In this document: positions 23,305 through 37,505 of the stretch, in pieces | Position numbering within the stretch: the stretch's first letter is position 1 | Layout of the letters: each line of letters opens with the position of its first letter | DNA from: Epiperipatus broadwayi | Taxonomy: Eukaryota; Onychophora; Udeonychophora; Euonychophora; Peripatidae | Assembly: GCA_028023455.1 (NCBI GenBank) | Contig: JAQFVV010000001.1 | Location: 21,771,401-21,835,400 of the forward strand | DNA: 64,000 nucleotides | Direction of reading: 5' to 3' | The notes under the pieces: generated by a model | Database searches by the model: none | Seen by the model: only the letters and a program-made list of their open reading frames with translations | What the model was told of the DNA's origin: nothing | Position numbers and translations under genes: made by a program

Positions 23305-26300
23305 TTGTGCCCTTTTCTATAGGTCAATGATAGTTATAAATGGTCAATTACTAAAAAATTTTAAAATTAATATTATATAGTATTTAAAATTATAGATTAT
23401 ATTAAGCAGTAAAAGATTAATATGATATATTTAATAATAAATATTGTGATGGTAAGAATTGTATCTAATTCTATATTTTTCTAAATTGTTTTTCAAAATT
23501 TTATATAATTATTTTATATAATATAAGTAGCAAATTTATTAAGACAGATAAAAATAGACTAAACACGGGAAATGACTACGTGACTGTCTGAAATATTCTA
23601 TGTATAAGCACCGGTTTAAATTAATACTAATAATTAAAATATTTAAATAGTATATTATAGAAGTGGATGGAATTGTCACACATCATAATAAAAATAAGTA
23701 GTATACACCTTTATTAATTATTGTTTCAAAATTGTTTTAAAGGTAGTTAAATTGTAATAGATAATAATTGATTTAAAAATAATAATTAGTTAACATTTAA
23801 GTCTATTACGTCATGATTTTAAAACTTTAGAAATTGTTTATAAATCCAAGTAGGGATTGACCAATAAAGAAAAAATAGATCTTGGCAGACAACCAAAATC
23901 GCGCCAACTAATTGTATAAACGGGGGAGAACAAAAATGTGTTGACTCCAGAGCAGAGGTAAAATTTTAAGCTCTCTAAATTTTTTTTTCTTCAATTTATT
24001 AGTCAATTTTATTATAATTTTAATAATATCTTTGAAAGAAACCAACTGACAATTTAAAAATCATCCGAAGAGAATCTTAGAATAAAATGTTTTAAAAAAG
24101 TTTTTCATAGTAATGTTTCACTAACTTTACAGTAACCTGCCAGTGGATTCTATCGAAATATAATCGAAGTTTTCAATAGAAAATGGATAGATTCTTAAAA
24201 CCAAGTTGTAAATTTTATAATGTTCCAAATATGTTAATATTATTCGTTGATATAGTTTATATAGCATATCACTATGAAAGCTGCTTTCGTGCGTATAAAA
24301 TCAATGAAAGGACATTGTGCGCAAAGTTAATGAAGATAATGGAAAATAAAAATAAGTATTATTCGTATAAGAATAAATGGACAAAAGGAATTTTAATATT
24401 GAAATAGTTTGAATTGCTTTCTTTAAGATGACTTGAGAAAATACTCTAGAAAATAGTTAAAGATCAAAAGTAGTGTATATAAAATAATAATGAATGAAAG
24501 TGAAGTTTACCAAGGAAAACACTTGCCTAAAGAAAAAAAAAAATTTTACAGAAGAGAAATATAAAATATTGGATCCATGGAAAACGCAATTGGTACTGTA
24601 ATTATTAAATAATTGTAGTTTAACTAGAAATAAAGATGCATCAACGCGCCAAGGTAATATTCGCCAGAACATTAAAAAGCTTCGTGGGATAACTAAATAA
24701 AATGTTTTCTAATAATTTTGGATTAAACACTAAAACTAAAGATCGTCTAAACAGTTTATTAAATGAACTAATTTATTTAAAACTTTAATAAGCATAAAGG
24801 AGAACATTCGGACAAAAGAAGAAATAATAAATATTATGGGACTAACCAAGATTTACCGTCAGAAAAATATGTGATTATGGTTTGAATTATTTTCTTTACT
24901 GATCTAAGTTAAACATTAAGTTTTAGATAGCGATAGGGAAAACAAAATACATTAATTCATGATATAACATTATATGAAATAATATGTTTTGATTTTGAAT
25001 TTTAAAATAAAATTGTATGTATGTGGAAATTTGTATATTTGCGATGCTCGAAGAGAAAGAAACCTACTACGAACTCTGATAGGAAGATAAAGATTGTTTT
25101 TGGTAACATTTATAATTATTAATGATATATAATGTATGTTTTATTTATTTAGATCAGCTGAGAATCGAATGAATGTAGCGCAAAAGTTTTATTGTTATTA
25201 TTGTTGTAAAACGCATTTTTGAAAACAACACTCTAAAACACTTTGAGATGTGATTAGATTTTTAAAAATATGCATACAATAATCATTTTATGTGTTATTA
25301 ATATAGTTCAATATAACCGATGGTTATGTGATATTTTCTGTTAATTTTCCAATTGGGATATTTAAATGTTATTTTAACAAAACGTAGATGTTGAACCTAC
25401 AGTGTAATAAAGCAAGACAAATTGTTCTTATGGAATAGGGAAATGTTTTTATATTAGCGAATTTTGTTTATTGTTTTAAAAAGTAGTTAGTATTTTATCG
25501 ATGTTGGATACAGTAAAAATCTCAAGAGATAGTTTGGGTAGTGACTTGGTAGTACGTGGTGATTCGGAAACCAAGAGGATGTATTAAAAACTAGGATGCT
25601 ACAGGGAGTGAAATAATAGGTAGTTTTAGATGTTAATCAGCGTAGTTAACAAAGCCCTACGACTGGTACACATGTTGTCTTGGACAGTGGTATTTTATAT
25701 ATTTCTTGTGAGTCGTACTAGATGTTTGGTAAAGCTGAGTAAATAGCTGCCACATCACGCTTACCGCCAAGGTTATTAGACAATGAATGTCGGACCTATT
25801 CACACTGTTCCATACATTTTTGAAGTATATTGCGGATAAGTTATCTATCTATTTTCCCGATATCCTATACATCTTTCGCTATCTTTATCTGTATTTCTTG
25901 CAACTACATCATTATATGATAAGTCTATTAAAAGGGAAACAATAGATATTTTAGAATGTATGTCATGCTATTATTTGGAATAAGAATAGTTAAGTGTTAA
26001 TGAAGAGTAGATTATGATTATTGAAAGAAAGATGCAGATATCCTAAGAAGGGAAGGAGTTAGAGAATTATTTTAATTCCTTTTAAGAAATGAACTATAAT
26101 GTTATAAAAGTATATCCAAATAGAAATATACAAAAATATTAAATATAATTTCACGTTTTCTTATTGTTAATTATATTTTAAAAAATATAAGTATTGCATA
26201 TTTAAAAAATACAATAACATTTGATAATTATAGTATATGTGAAACTGTAAGAGGTGATAATTAAACCCGTGTTATAGTATTATACATGAGTATGGCTTAT

Positions 26301-26724
26301 GGAATAAACGTATTATAGTTTACGAGCATTGGAGAACAAACGTTAAAAGTAATAATAATATTTGAATAATATGCGGAGTGACTTATATAAAGTTACAAGA
26401 AAATGTAATTTTCTTTTAAAAACTATATTGATTGTAAAATTATGATGTTATAAATGATGTTTATCCACATAGATAATTTATAATACAGTAACTTTAATAT
26501 TAAAAGGTAAAGAATGGTGTTACCCATAAAATAGTTAAAATAAGTGATATGATAAACCTAATGAGAAATAAATAAATAACTTTTAAAAGGCATAATAAGT
26601 TTAATTAACGATAAAAGAAATATAAATGTGTATAATTCAGCTATTGTAGTGTAAAGAAAAATGAGGATATCCCTTGTAAATAGATGTAGATGGATTTGTT
26701 TGTTTTATTTATTTTTATTGATGT

Positions 26725-26795
26725 TAATAAAATTTTAAAATTTGTTTATTAAAACTTGTGTCTGAGTTTTGTTTTCTCTACATCATTGCATGAAT
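26725..26795 (+). terminator. Polyadenylation-like block in the 4.5-kb repeat
   Basis: TTAATAAAATTTT is followed within about 30 bases by TTGTGTCTGAGTTTTG. The same pair occurs in copy B at 61588-61635. AATAAA followed by a GT-rich stretch is the arrangement of a polyadenylation site and is common in LTRs. Confidence 0.4.
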
Positions 26796-27357
26796 TCACA
26801 GGGTATGTTCACAACCATTAAACTAAGCATATGATTGTTTTCACAAAAGATAAATAGAGAAGTATGTTTAATCTTAAATATTTATTGATGTTCTTATAAT
26901 TAAATATTTATAAAATTGCATTGCGTTACTGGTCATCAATCCATTATCATAATATTTTGCTAAATTATATGCTATTAGTTGCCACTTGCTTTATTTATCA
27001 GATTATCTAAACACTGCCACTTATTAATTTATTTTATTACTTAAAGATAAAAAAGGGGATATTAGATTATTAACTAATTTATTACGGTTATAAATTTGTG
27101 ATGAAAGAAAAGCTGTACTAGTTGGATTAAGCAATGAAGATTGTGATTATTATTGTTTTATTATTAATCTAATTGCAGAGTAGTAGATTATGACATAAAA
27201 TCCCTTATCATATTTTGCTACCATATGTTTATTAACATATGAATAAATTTAAGAACCTGAGATTATTTCATTTGAGCTAGATGATTACTATTATTATTAT
27301 TAGAGATAAAAGATTAATACTTTAATTGTTAAATGAGTCTTAGTGATTAGAAGTTGC

Positions 27358-27432
27358 GGAAGTCATAAGAATACTATGTAGTTATTATGTGTAATAGTAG
27401 TATAAGGGGGGATAGTATTCTTATGCCATTGA
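27358..27432 (+). other. Conserved stem with embedded G run
   Basis: GTCATAAGAATACTAT is followed about 30 bases later by AAGGGGGGATAGTATTCTTATG, so ATAAGAATACTAT pairs perfectly with ATAGTATTCTTAT, leaving the G tract at the 3' edge of the loop. The arrangement is kept in copy B (62157-62220) with one pairing-compatible change. The tract also resembles a polypurine tract. Confidence 0.5.
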
Positions 27433-27649
27433 GGTGGTATCCTGTGGGATATTGTCTCAATGTAATCTACCTTGTCACCCGTATTTCCACTTCTAGTCTC
27501 ATGAATTCCTGAATATTTATTTGAGTTAGTTTAAAACAGAACCTAAGTTAATTTTAAGAAACTTGACTAGTAAAGCATTTAATTGAATATTTCATTAATT
27601 ATTAGAGCTAGAACCCGGTTAGGTGATTTTCACTGTATTATATTTATTT

Positions 27650-27830
27650 TGGGGGAAGTGGAGATGCGGGAACGGGGCGGTTAGATTATGGCCCTCAACG
27701 TGATTGGCCCAATGTGTAGTGGAGCTACACACCCGATTACAAGGTCAGATTATGGCGCCGGCAATGTGTTGGGCCCGAGTATTAAAATGGGGAGAGTATA
27801 ATAGGCTTACATGGAATGGGAAGGTTAAAT
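27650..27830. repeat. Less A/T-rich internal duplication unique to copy A
   Basis: GGTTAGATTATGG and GGTCAGATTATGG occur about 75 bp apart, followed by a third GGTCAGAATAT at the element end. Copy B passes straight from GGTTAGA to the terminal TA tract. A TGGCGCCGGC stretch lies inside. Base composition differs clearly from the surroundings. Confidence 0.5.
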
Positions 27831-28077
27831 AGGTCAGAATATATATATTCATTTTTTGAGTAGTGGCTGTACAAACTATTTCATTATACTCAGTAGTTTT
27901 ATTGCTTTAAATAGTATTTTCAATTGTAGTAATATATAGTACTTTATCTCTGTATCATTTGGATTGCAATAATAATAAAAAGTATAACTTGAACTAAATT
28001 TATAAAAAAAATTTTTACTAGACAAATAGATAAATACTCCTCCCATGTTGTAATAAGTATCATTATCATCACCATAT

Positions 28078-28333
<256 letters not shown>

Positions 28334-28447
28334 ATAGTGCGGTCCTGCTATCAATAAGTAGGAACAAACTTACAAAAGCTCTTGAATGTACTTCATTAAA
28401 GGCAAACAAAATCTAATTATTAGTTTAAAAATCTTATAATTTTGAAA

Positions 28448-28666
28448 AGTATAAATTATTCCGGATTATAAGAAAAGACGCTGTTAACAAAGAAAGTTTT
28501 TTTTATTATTTTGTCCTTAGAAAAATCTAGTCATCTAGTTGAAATGGCATCTGTAGAGTATAAATTATTCCGGATTATAAGAAAAGACGCTGTTAACAAA
28601 GAAAGTTTTTTTTTTTATTTTGTCCTTAGAAAAATCTAGTCATCTAGTTGAAATGGCATCTGTAGA
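28448..28666 (+). repeat. Tandem duplication at the LINE 5' end
   Basis: Two almost identical 109-110-bp units (28448-28556 and 28557-28666) starting AGTATAAATTATTCCGG and ending GGCATCTGTAGA; they differ mainly in the length of a T run. The second unit leads into the ORF1 start ATG (28652). A tandem 5' leader recalls the promoter monomers of some LINE families. Confidence 0.85.
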
Positions 28667-30124
28667 TAACAATTGTGTTATTATTAAAAGAAATAACAAA
28701 ACAGATGTCAAATCAGTTGCAGAAGCCAGTAAAGGAAAAAAATCTTATGCAAATATTGCTGCAATGAAACCACAAAAAGCAATATTAGAAAATATTATAC
28801 AGCAAGAGAACACAAAAAAATGGAGGGGAAGGACAAATAGGCAGATTCAGGAAAGCCAATTCAATAGACATTTTTGAATTAAGTTTAGAAAATGAAGATG
28901 AGGCCCCTAATCATCTAACAGAACAAACTGAAGATAATTGGACAGAAGAAGAAATTCAAGAAATCAACATCCAGTTTAATAATACAATACCGAACAAGTT
29001 ATATGAATCTTTTAAAAAATTCTTTTTTAATAGATCATTAGTGCTCACAATTACAGATAGAAATCTAACATTATATAAATTTTACAAAGAGTTATTATAT
29101 CAAAAACTAACAGAAGAAAACTTATGGGACTCAGTCTCAGAAATAGGTGAACATACAAACTCGTGATATATTGCTATACAATTTTTCAATGAAAATCAAA
29201 AAATGAGATTCAAATCACAAATAAAAACAATGAGTGGATATGTTATGATTGTTGTTGATGCAAATCTGCAAAATTATTGTCCTGGAATCATTAAAAATGC
29301 ATATTTTGGGTTTAGCTTTTATGATTTCAAAAGTATGGTCCAACCATTTGGACATGCCATATACATTAAACAAATCTTGTGCAATAATACACCCACACTT
29401 ATATATACCAGCAGTTATCATTTTAAGATAAAGCTGCACCAACATATTAAGCCAGAAGAAATTCCAAGGCAAATTATGGATCAGAGAGCAGTGTTATACC
29501 TAAACATTAAAGGGCTATGACCACAGTGTTTTAGCTGTGGAGAAAGAAGCCATTTGATTATAGACTGTCCAAAGAATGAAAATAATAAAGGATTTGATTC
29601 ATCAGAAGAAAGACTAGAAAAGAAAACAAGCTATAAACAAAGGGATATAAAGCAAATATTGGCATTGGATGTGGTAATTCAGGGAAGTGAAAAGGAAAAA
29701 AATCTATACAAACACATATGAATACAGATAAGCAAGAAAGTGAAACTGTGAATGTAAATAATGATGTTAGTAATATTGGTGAGATTCTAGATTCTTCATT
29801 AAGGTTGGAGGAAAAAGTGTGTTTGAGGATAAATAATACAAAAGTAAAAGAAAAAAATGGAATGATATACTTTAGAAAAACATATAGACAAGTACACAAA
29901 AAAAATGTTGATGGGAAGCAATATTATGAAGAGAATATGAATTTGGACAAAGTACTGGAATTAACTAAAAAACAAAGAACTAGGAACAATACAAATATTG
30001 TGATTACTCAGACAATAATGCCAAATATGCAGCAAGTTACTCAGGGTAATATTGAACAAAAGAAAAAGCCAGGAAGGCCCTCAAAAAACAGGGGAAAAGC
30101 TAAAATTAGGAGAGCTTATGTTTG
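28652..30124 (+). pseudogene. LINE ORF1 (CCHC nucleic-acid-binding protein), broken
   Basis: Starting at ATG 28652 the frame gives MASVDNNCVIIKRNN; a frameshift near 28820 moves it to a frame with ENEDEAPNHLTEQ, and in-frame TGA codons near 29163 and 29518 interrupt it. CFSCGERSHLIIDC at 29527-29568 is a canonical C-x2-C-x4-H-x4-C zinc knuckle. The C-terminus (frame 29718-30125) is basic with KKKPGRPSKNRGKAK, an AT-hook-like PGRP core. ORF1 proteins of LINEs bind element RNA; an AT hook would suggest affinity for A/T-rich DNA, which is inference. Confidence 0.85.
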
Positions 30125-30287
30125 ATGACATAGGAGAATGGTATCGAATGGACAGATATACTGATGTTGAAACTGAAAGTGAATTTGAAGATGCACAAGA
30201 TTTACAATTGATATACAGACTAAGATAAGTATAATTAAAGAGAAAGTAAATTCAAATAAATTCAAAGTAAAAAGTAAATCTTTATAA

Positions 30288-33200
30288 ATGAAAATTAAAA
30301 TAGCTTCTTTTAATGTACAGGGTTTGAATTCAATAGAAAAAATATTTAAGTTGAAGCAATGGATCAGGGAAACAAAACCTCATATAATGGGACTGCTTGA
30401 AATCAAAATTTATGCAGGGTCACAAATTGATCCAGCAAAATTTCTAAATAGTGAGGGCTTTGTTGCATATTCAAGAGACTCTACCTCTCCATCAGCCGTG
30501 ACAGGTCTTTTGATAGCTACCACTTGCCAGTTTACCACTTTTCAAATCATATACATTGATGCAAATCTATTAATCATTACTTTATTTCACAAAATAATTA
30601 AAATAAATGTAATCTTTGTTTATATGCCATTGCAAAAATATAAAATAAATACAATAATTGCCACAATTAATTCAACACTGGAATCTACAGCTAATCCAAC
30701 AATTTTGATTGGAAACTGCAATGTAAAATATGATGAGTTTGTAAATAAGTGGATACATAAATTATTAGTTCCATTGATAAGTGCAAGGGGTTTCTTACCT
30801 GAAGATGCTGTTTCATTTCATAATAGCCGATTTTCAATATTAATTGATTTTTGTTTTTACTCTCCAGTGTTTCATCATCTAATAAACATGAAGTTAATCC
30901 CATCAGCAATTGCTGATTACTCAGCTCAGTTCATATCAATTGACCTCAGTAATATACACGTCTCTAGACTGCCACTAACTAGAACAATAAAAATGTTGAT
31001 TCCGACCTTAACACCCGAATTTATTTTTTCTGAGACTTATATTATGTGGAATAAGATTCTTTTAATGATCTTTAAACCAATACAGCAATATTTAGCTTAC
31101 ATTAATATCTTGTCATTTAACATTAATCATATAGTGAAAAATCAGCCACCTCCCTCAGGGTTGTTGAAGCTTGCAGGACAAATTCATAAACATATTGTGG
31201 TGGTGATAACCCCTACTCAACACACACAGAAATGTATACATATACTAACAAATGCTTATAACAAGGCATGTGAAACACTGAAGAGCTATTTAAAAAATAA
31301 AAAAAGTAGAATATGCCTAATGCATCAACACACATGGACTCGGCAATACATTAGATGGGTATTAGGGAGAGGACCTGAAATCAAAGTGCCATTAGCAATT
31401 AAAATCAACAATGAAACATTTACTGGAAATAATATGATCTTACCAATTCTTAACTATTTTAAAGATAAGCTGGGACCAGGGAAATTGATACAATATCAGC
31501 CAAATGTATTTGGAATGGCAGATATTGAATTACCATATGCTATAGATGATTTTATAATGAAAATGAATGAAATGCCCAACAACTGTCACCCAGGAAGCCC
31601 TGGAATTCCACTGCTTATATTAAAACACATTGAAAAGCTGACTAAAAAATGCCTTGCCATCTGGCAAATTTTTTATCACAGGGAATAATAACAATGGAGG
31701 GAATTAATACGATCGCAATGGTGCCATTTAATAAAAAAAGAAGCCCATCTCTTTGTTATCAGATATAAGGCCAATGTCAATGGGTCCATTGCCCATAAAG
31801 ATTTTAGAGAAAGTAATTAAAGATAAAATAGAACCATTTATTTTGCCAATGATTTCTCCAGCTCAATTTTCAAAAAAACATTCATCTACCACACAAGCTG
31901 CTATGTTATTTAAGGCTATTTTGACATCGGTTAAAGAAAAGAAAAGATATGGCCTGATTGTTGTACAACTGGATATTGCTTCAGCTTTTGACAATGTTGA
32001 TATATGAATACTGTTGAGATTATTGAATGACATGGAAATGCCAAAATCACATATATATTTATAGCAAATTTACCCTAAATGGCAGAAATTTGCCAGCTTT
32101 CACACCAACTAAATCACTTTCACAAGGATCCTCACTTAGTGCCATCTTATTTATTTTATATATAAATCCCCTTCTTGTTTGACTACAACAGGCATTTGAG
32201 GAAATGGAGATCCCAGGAACAGGTCAAAAATCGACCTGCATTGCATACATGGATGATATTACAGTTTTCCTGACATCAAAAAAGCAGATACCAAAACTAC
32301 AGATGATTTTAGAAGAATACTTAAACTATGTTTCAATCCAGAAAAAACAGCAGCATGGACCATATTCATGGGAAGGCCATGTGCATCCATTTTTTAGGCA
32401 AAGCCAGGCTCATTCCTTGGGTTTCCATTCCATCTGGGGACTACTGGCATGAGATGTCATTTGCAGAACAAATTGAAAAATGAAATCCAGCAAAAGCAGA
32501 CTCTCTAGAAAATACCTATATGTCAGTATATTCTAAGATTCAATTAATAAATAGTTTGATGATGACTAAGATAGTTTACTTTATGCCAGTGGTTGCTTTT
32601 TCAAAGGCTTTTATCTCTAAAATTAAGACCATTTGCAATCAGCTACTATGGTCAAGGAAAGTCGTTGCAATATCAATGGCAAAACTATGTCAACCACTGA
32701 ATAAAAATGGTTTGGGGTTACATAATATTGGTATTTTTGACAAACAGAGAATGAAAAACAATATAATTGATATTGTTAAACAATTTCCAAAAATTAAGCA
32801 GCTCATATAGGTCATTCCAACTGATAAACCACCACCAAAATAATTATCATATTTTGAACAATTAATATATCATTGTAAAACAGAATCAAAAATCTCAGAG
32901 CAATTTATTAATGAGTACAAATACTGGGAAATTTATAAATTAATAAATGAAGATAATAACACAATTGCTTTGGAACCAATACAGGGAATTAATAATAAAC
33001 AACTGGTTAAAAGATATAAATGATGGGTTTTAGAACCAAAGTTTTTCAATTTTCTGATAAAACTTAACTTATCTGCATTACCTACCACATATTTTCTTTG
33101 CCATAAAAGATTGTATATGTCAATTGATCCTTTTTGTGAGTTATGCCATCGACCTGAGGAAACCCTATCACATCTGATATATCACTGTGAGGGACTTAGG

Positions 33201-33488
33201 CAGATAAGAAATCTGATAACTAGTAATTACAGGAAGTCTAATATAACAATGCATCAATTAATTTCTGCATTTAGAGAGGCATTAACACCAAGTATCAGGG
33301 CAGCAATCTTTGTGCTATATGCATACCGGTGTACTAGATGCACCTTCCTAATTGGTAACAATTCTAGAAGGCATCCAGCTACCTTTTCAAATAAACTTAC
33401 AATGATACAAAAAAGAGATAAGACACTGGCCAGACCTGACATTTATGCAGCAACCTGGTCATTACTTAAGATTAGATCAATGTTATAG
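30288..33488 (+). pseudogene. LINE ORF2 (endonuclease and reverse transcriptase), broken
   Basis: The first open part (30288-31688, 466 codons from ATG) holds an apurinic-type endonuclease: ASFNVQGLN, LLEIK, VYMPLQ, LIGNCNV where GDFN is usual, and ADYSAQ where SDH is usual, so catalytic residues are lost. RT follows in broken frames: LSDIRPMSMGPLPIKILEKV (31753-), QLDIASAFDNVD, AYMDDITVFL (YMDD at 32246-32257), LGFHSIW. The C-terminus (33111-33488) has CELCHRPEETLSHLIYHC and ends WSLLKIRSML. At least five stops or frameshifts. The enzyme would nick target DNA and prime reverse transcription. Confidence 0.92.
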
Positions 33489-34152
<664 letters not shown>

Positions 34153-36528
34153 TGAAGACTTTCTCATGAGATCATATGATGTTTGAACATCCTAATGACA
34201 GATTGAGCATTTACTATTTTCATTCATTTAATCTGAATTGAGTTTTTACTATTCAGCAGAATTGAATCTGAAAACCTCTTAGTCTTCCTCTGTATTTAGC
34301 TGCACATAATAGTTATATAATTTATTGCTTTATGTATAGGTGTTTTTAACATTTTTTTCTTTTTAATCTTTTATGTATTGTTAATGTTTACTGCTATCAG
34401 TCTATCTTGGATTAAGTAACAACAATCAGCTGTATGATAAAAATACTTTTCTTGGAGATTAAGATCCAAAACTAAATTATTTACCTTTTTTAAATTAGAA
34501 TTTGATAGATTATTATTTGATAGATTATTATCTGATTTTCTTAATTTTTGTATTTTTAATTTATAACATCTTATTGTTACTATTAGTATTATTTCTGCAA
34601 AACTAAAAAAGATAATTTACAGATTGTATTATTAACTTTAAATTATAACAAATGTAAAAGAAAAAAATAATAAAAAATTTAAATATAATAAAACGTAAAA
34701 CTCAGACATTAATATGTTATAATATTTTTACGACAGTAACTTAAAATAAAACATTATAAAATCCAAAGTTTGACACCTGTCTTTAATTTGAAAAAGCAGG
34801 TGCTACTGTTTCTCAAATATCAGCAGTTAAATAATTATTTTAACAATATTTATAGAGGTAAACACATCCTAATTTCTGTACATGTAAAATAATTATGATA
34901 TAAATTTGAAAATTGTTTCATTAATAAATATTTCTGTTACTTATTATAAAATAATTCTTATTTATATTTAATAACAACTGCAAATGTTTGTCAATTATAA
35001 GCTTAAATTTTTTATATAAACTAAATCAGATATTTGCTTAAAGAAAAAAGGTCAGACATTAAAAAATTTTAAACAAGCTATGATTTTTTTTATATACATC
35101 TCAAAATTCTCCTTTATAATTGAATAAAAATTATCCATCTTTTTGAGTTATAATAAAAAGTCTTAATTATAACTGGGCTCAAAAGATCATTTTAAAAACA
35201 CTCTTAAATAAAGATCTAAATAGCGTTTAAATTGCTGGAATAATTAGAATTTTTTTTTTATCGTAATTCAAAAATGTAGTTCTTTTTTATTATTATATTA
35301 ATAAAGAGAGAGAGAGAGAGAAAAAAACTTAATTTATATCTTTTGTGTAAAATATATTGTTCAGATTACTGACAAATAATTCAATTAATTTAAGAATAAA
35401 TTCTTAATTTAGATAAGTAAAAAAGGTTTGATATGTAATTATTAAATTATAGATATTTTATAATTTTTCAAATGATAATATATATTTCATTTCCATCTGC
35501 TTACAGAATAAATTATAGAAATGCTGCTGCTATTTAAATATAGTAGTCGGCTTTTAATTTGGCTTTAAAAAACTTTGAATTCCGTTATATAGAAAAAAAT
35601 TATAAAAGCTCTTGATGAGTTAAAAGATTTACCTACCACACCCACCAACAAGAATTCAAAAATTGAATTGGGAAAACTTTGACAGTTTTCAAATGAGCTA
35701 GATATTCAGACAAATATCTGGCTAATCTTATCTTGAGGATAAATCATGATTACTAAAAAAGACTTTCTTCTTCATGATTCTTTTTGAATGATTATATATA
35801 GAAATTGTAAACTAAAATGACTAGTAATAATAGTAAAATTATTTATTATAAAAAAAACTCTACAGCTTGAAAACAGTTTACGATCTTTTTCAAAGATAGC
35901 TTGTAATTAAGTATATTTAAACGTATATAATATTATATATCGTGATAACATTAAGTAAAATTAATATTTCAATCTTCTTCATGTATGTTTTAATAGTACT
36001 TTAAATGTTTGTAGCAATATGTTATATTTATAGGCATGGTTTAATATTTTGCTTTAGTATAAATGTATGCATGTAAACAAGTATATAAAATAAAACTATA
36101 ACATCCATACCATTTGGTTCTTCACATAATTACTGAAATATGGATAGTATCATACTCTATATAATGTATATTTGTAACACACATGACCATATATATATAT
36201 ATATATTTATGCTTATAGGCATTTTTAATATATTATGCACATATACATATCTATAATACAATTTAATTTTTAAAAAATTATACACATTAATAAAAATAAT
36301 TAACAATATATATATATAGCTATGGAAAAAAATAGTGATGTAATAAACTGACAGAAAGCATGTATACATTCATATATATTATAATGTACTCACATCTAGA
36401 TGAATACATATGTAAAAGTATTTATTCATCACACACTCTTAAATAATAATAAAACCTATTATGCCTTTCATTTTTCTTGTAATAAAAATTAACAAAATAA
36501 AAATATAAAAAATACAATGCCTATGTTT
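34153..36528. other. A/T-rich spacer, no gene seen
   Basis: Short (GA)n near 35304-35320 and TA tracts near 36190-36210 and 36307-36319. No conserved frame; the 70-aa minus-strand frame at 36157-36369 is low-complexity Tyr/Ile. Confidence 0.65.
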
Positions 36529-37505
36529 ATAAATCCGTTATAAACGAGTGTTAAGAAAATTTAAAATAATTTAAATTTAAAATCAATAATACGCTAAGCA
36601 TATTTTCAGCATAACACTGCCCAAATCATAGTGCTATCTTATTTAGCAGTTAAAATGTTATGACTTTAAATGGATGTACTTAAATATGTAAATAAGACAT
36701 TTAAATATTGCATTTTTTTTACAATAGAACAGGTGCTTTTTTTTATTAATTGCATATGGATCTTTTGCAATTACCCATGCTTCTTGTATTTTTTTTATCA
36801 CCTCTTTTGGTGAAAACCATCTTCACATTAGTTGGATTAAAAGTATGTCCCATAATGCACTCATGTTCAAGGAAAAGTGATTTATATTCATATTTTGTTT
36901 TGCACTGTTGTATAAATACATGTGCTGGGCAACCTTTGTTGATCTATTCACCCATGAATCACCATAATATACAGCTTTGCACAATGGAGTGTTGTATCCA
37001 ATTTTATAAACCACTTGGGGAACATGCTCTGGTAATATTCTGTCTTTTGTGTGAAGCACCCTGTTTCCAAAGCTATTTATTATGGCAAATTGCAGGCAAA
37101 TAGATGAATCACCACTTAGTACACATATTTATTCAAAAAGGCAAAAATGAATATAATTCAATTTTCCTTTTAAACATGAACACACTATGGAACATGCTTT
37201 TAATCCAACTAATGTGAACATGGTTTGTACTGAAAGAGATGATAAAAAATGAAAATATAAGGAAAAATGGACAAATACAAAAGATCCATATACAATCAAT
37301 AAAGCATAAGTATGTGTTCCATTGTCAAAAATAATGAAATATTAAAATGTCTCATTTACATAACAAAATACATCTATTTAAAGGCATAACTTTTCAACCA
37401 TGAAATAAGATAGCACTGTGATTCAAAGCATGATTAGCACAATATAGATTTTAAATTCAAATTATTTTACCTTTTCTTAACACTCATTTATAATGAGTTT
37501 ATAAT
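36529..37505. mobile_element. Large fold-back element (about 450-bp arms)
   Basis: The left arm (36529 to about 36900) and right arm (about 37120 to 37505) are inverted copies with indels. Shared blocks on opposite strands include GAGTGTTAAGAAAA, AGTGCTATCTTATTT, CATATGGATCTTTTG, CACATTAGTTGGATTAAAAG and TTTTTATCA. The centre (about 36910-37115) is unique. The 117-aa plus frame (36750-37103) and the 78-aa minus frame (36823-37059) run through arm and loop, and I see no protein family in them. Element class unknown. Confidence 0.82.

Larger units (their letters stand above)
23305..27838 (+). repeat. 4.5-kb unclassified interspersed repeat, copy A
   Basis: Collinear with 57837-62480. Both begin TTGTGCCCTT.TCTATAGGTCA right after a TA tract and end GGT.AGAA right before one. 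Shared landmarks in order: ATGGTCAATT.CTAAAAA, AACCAAGA.GATG, a TGGACAGTG block, ATAGCT.CCATC-like and TATCTTTCGCTATC-like blocks, a TAATAAA...TTGTGTC.GAGTT block, and the AAGTCATAAGAATACTAT...GGGGGGATAGT stem. No long frame is conserved; the 74-aa frame at 24183-24407 has no recognisable counterpart in copy B. Copy A carries an extra, less A/T-rich segment near its end (27670-27830). Orientation is assigned from the polyadenylation-like block. A giant solo LTR or a non-autonomous element are both possible. Confidence 0.7.

Noticed and set aside
36750-37103. 117-aa hypothetical protein
   Set aside because: Runs across a fold-back arm and its centre; the arm part recurs inverted, and no domain is seen.
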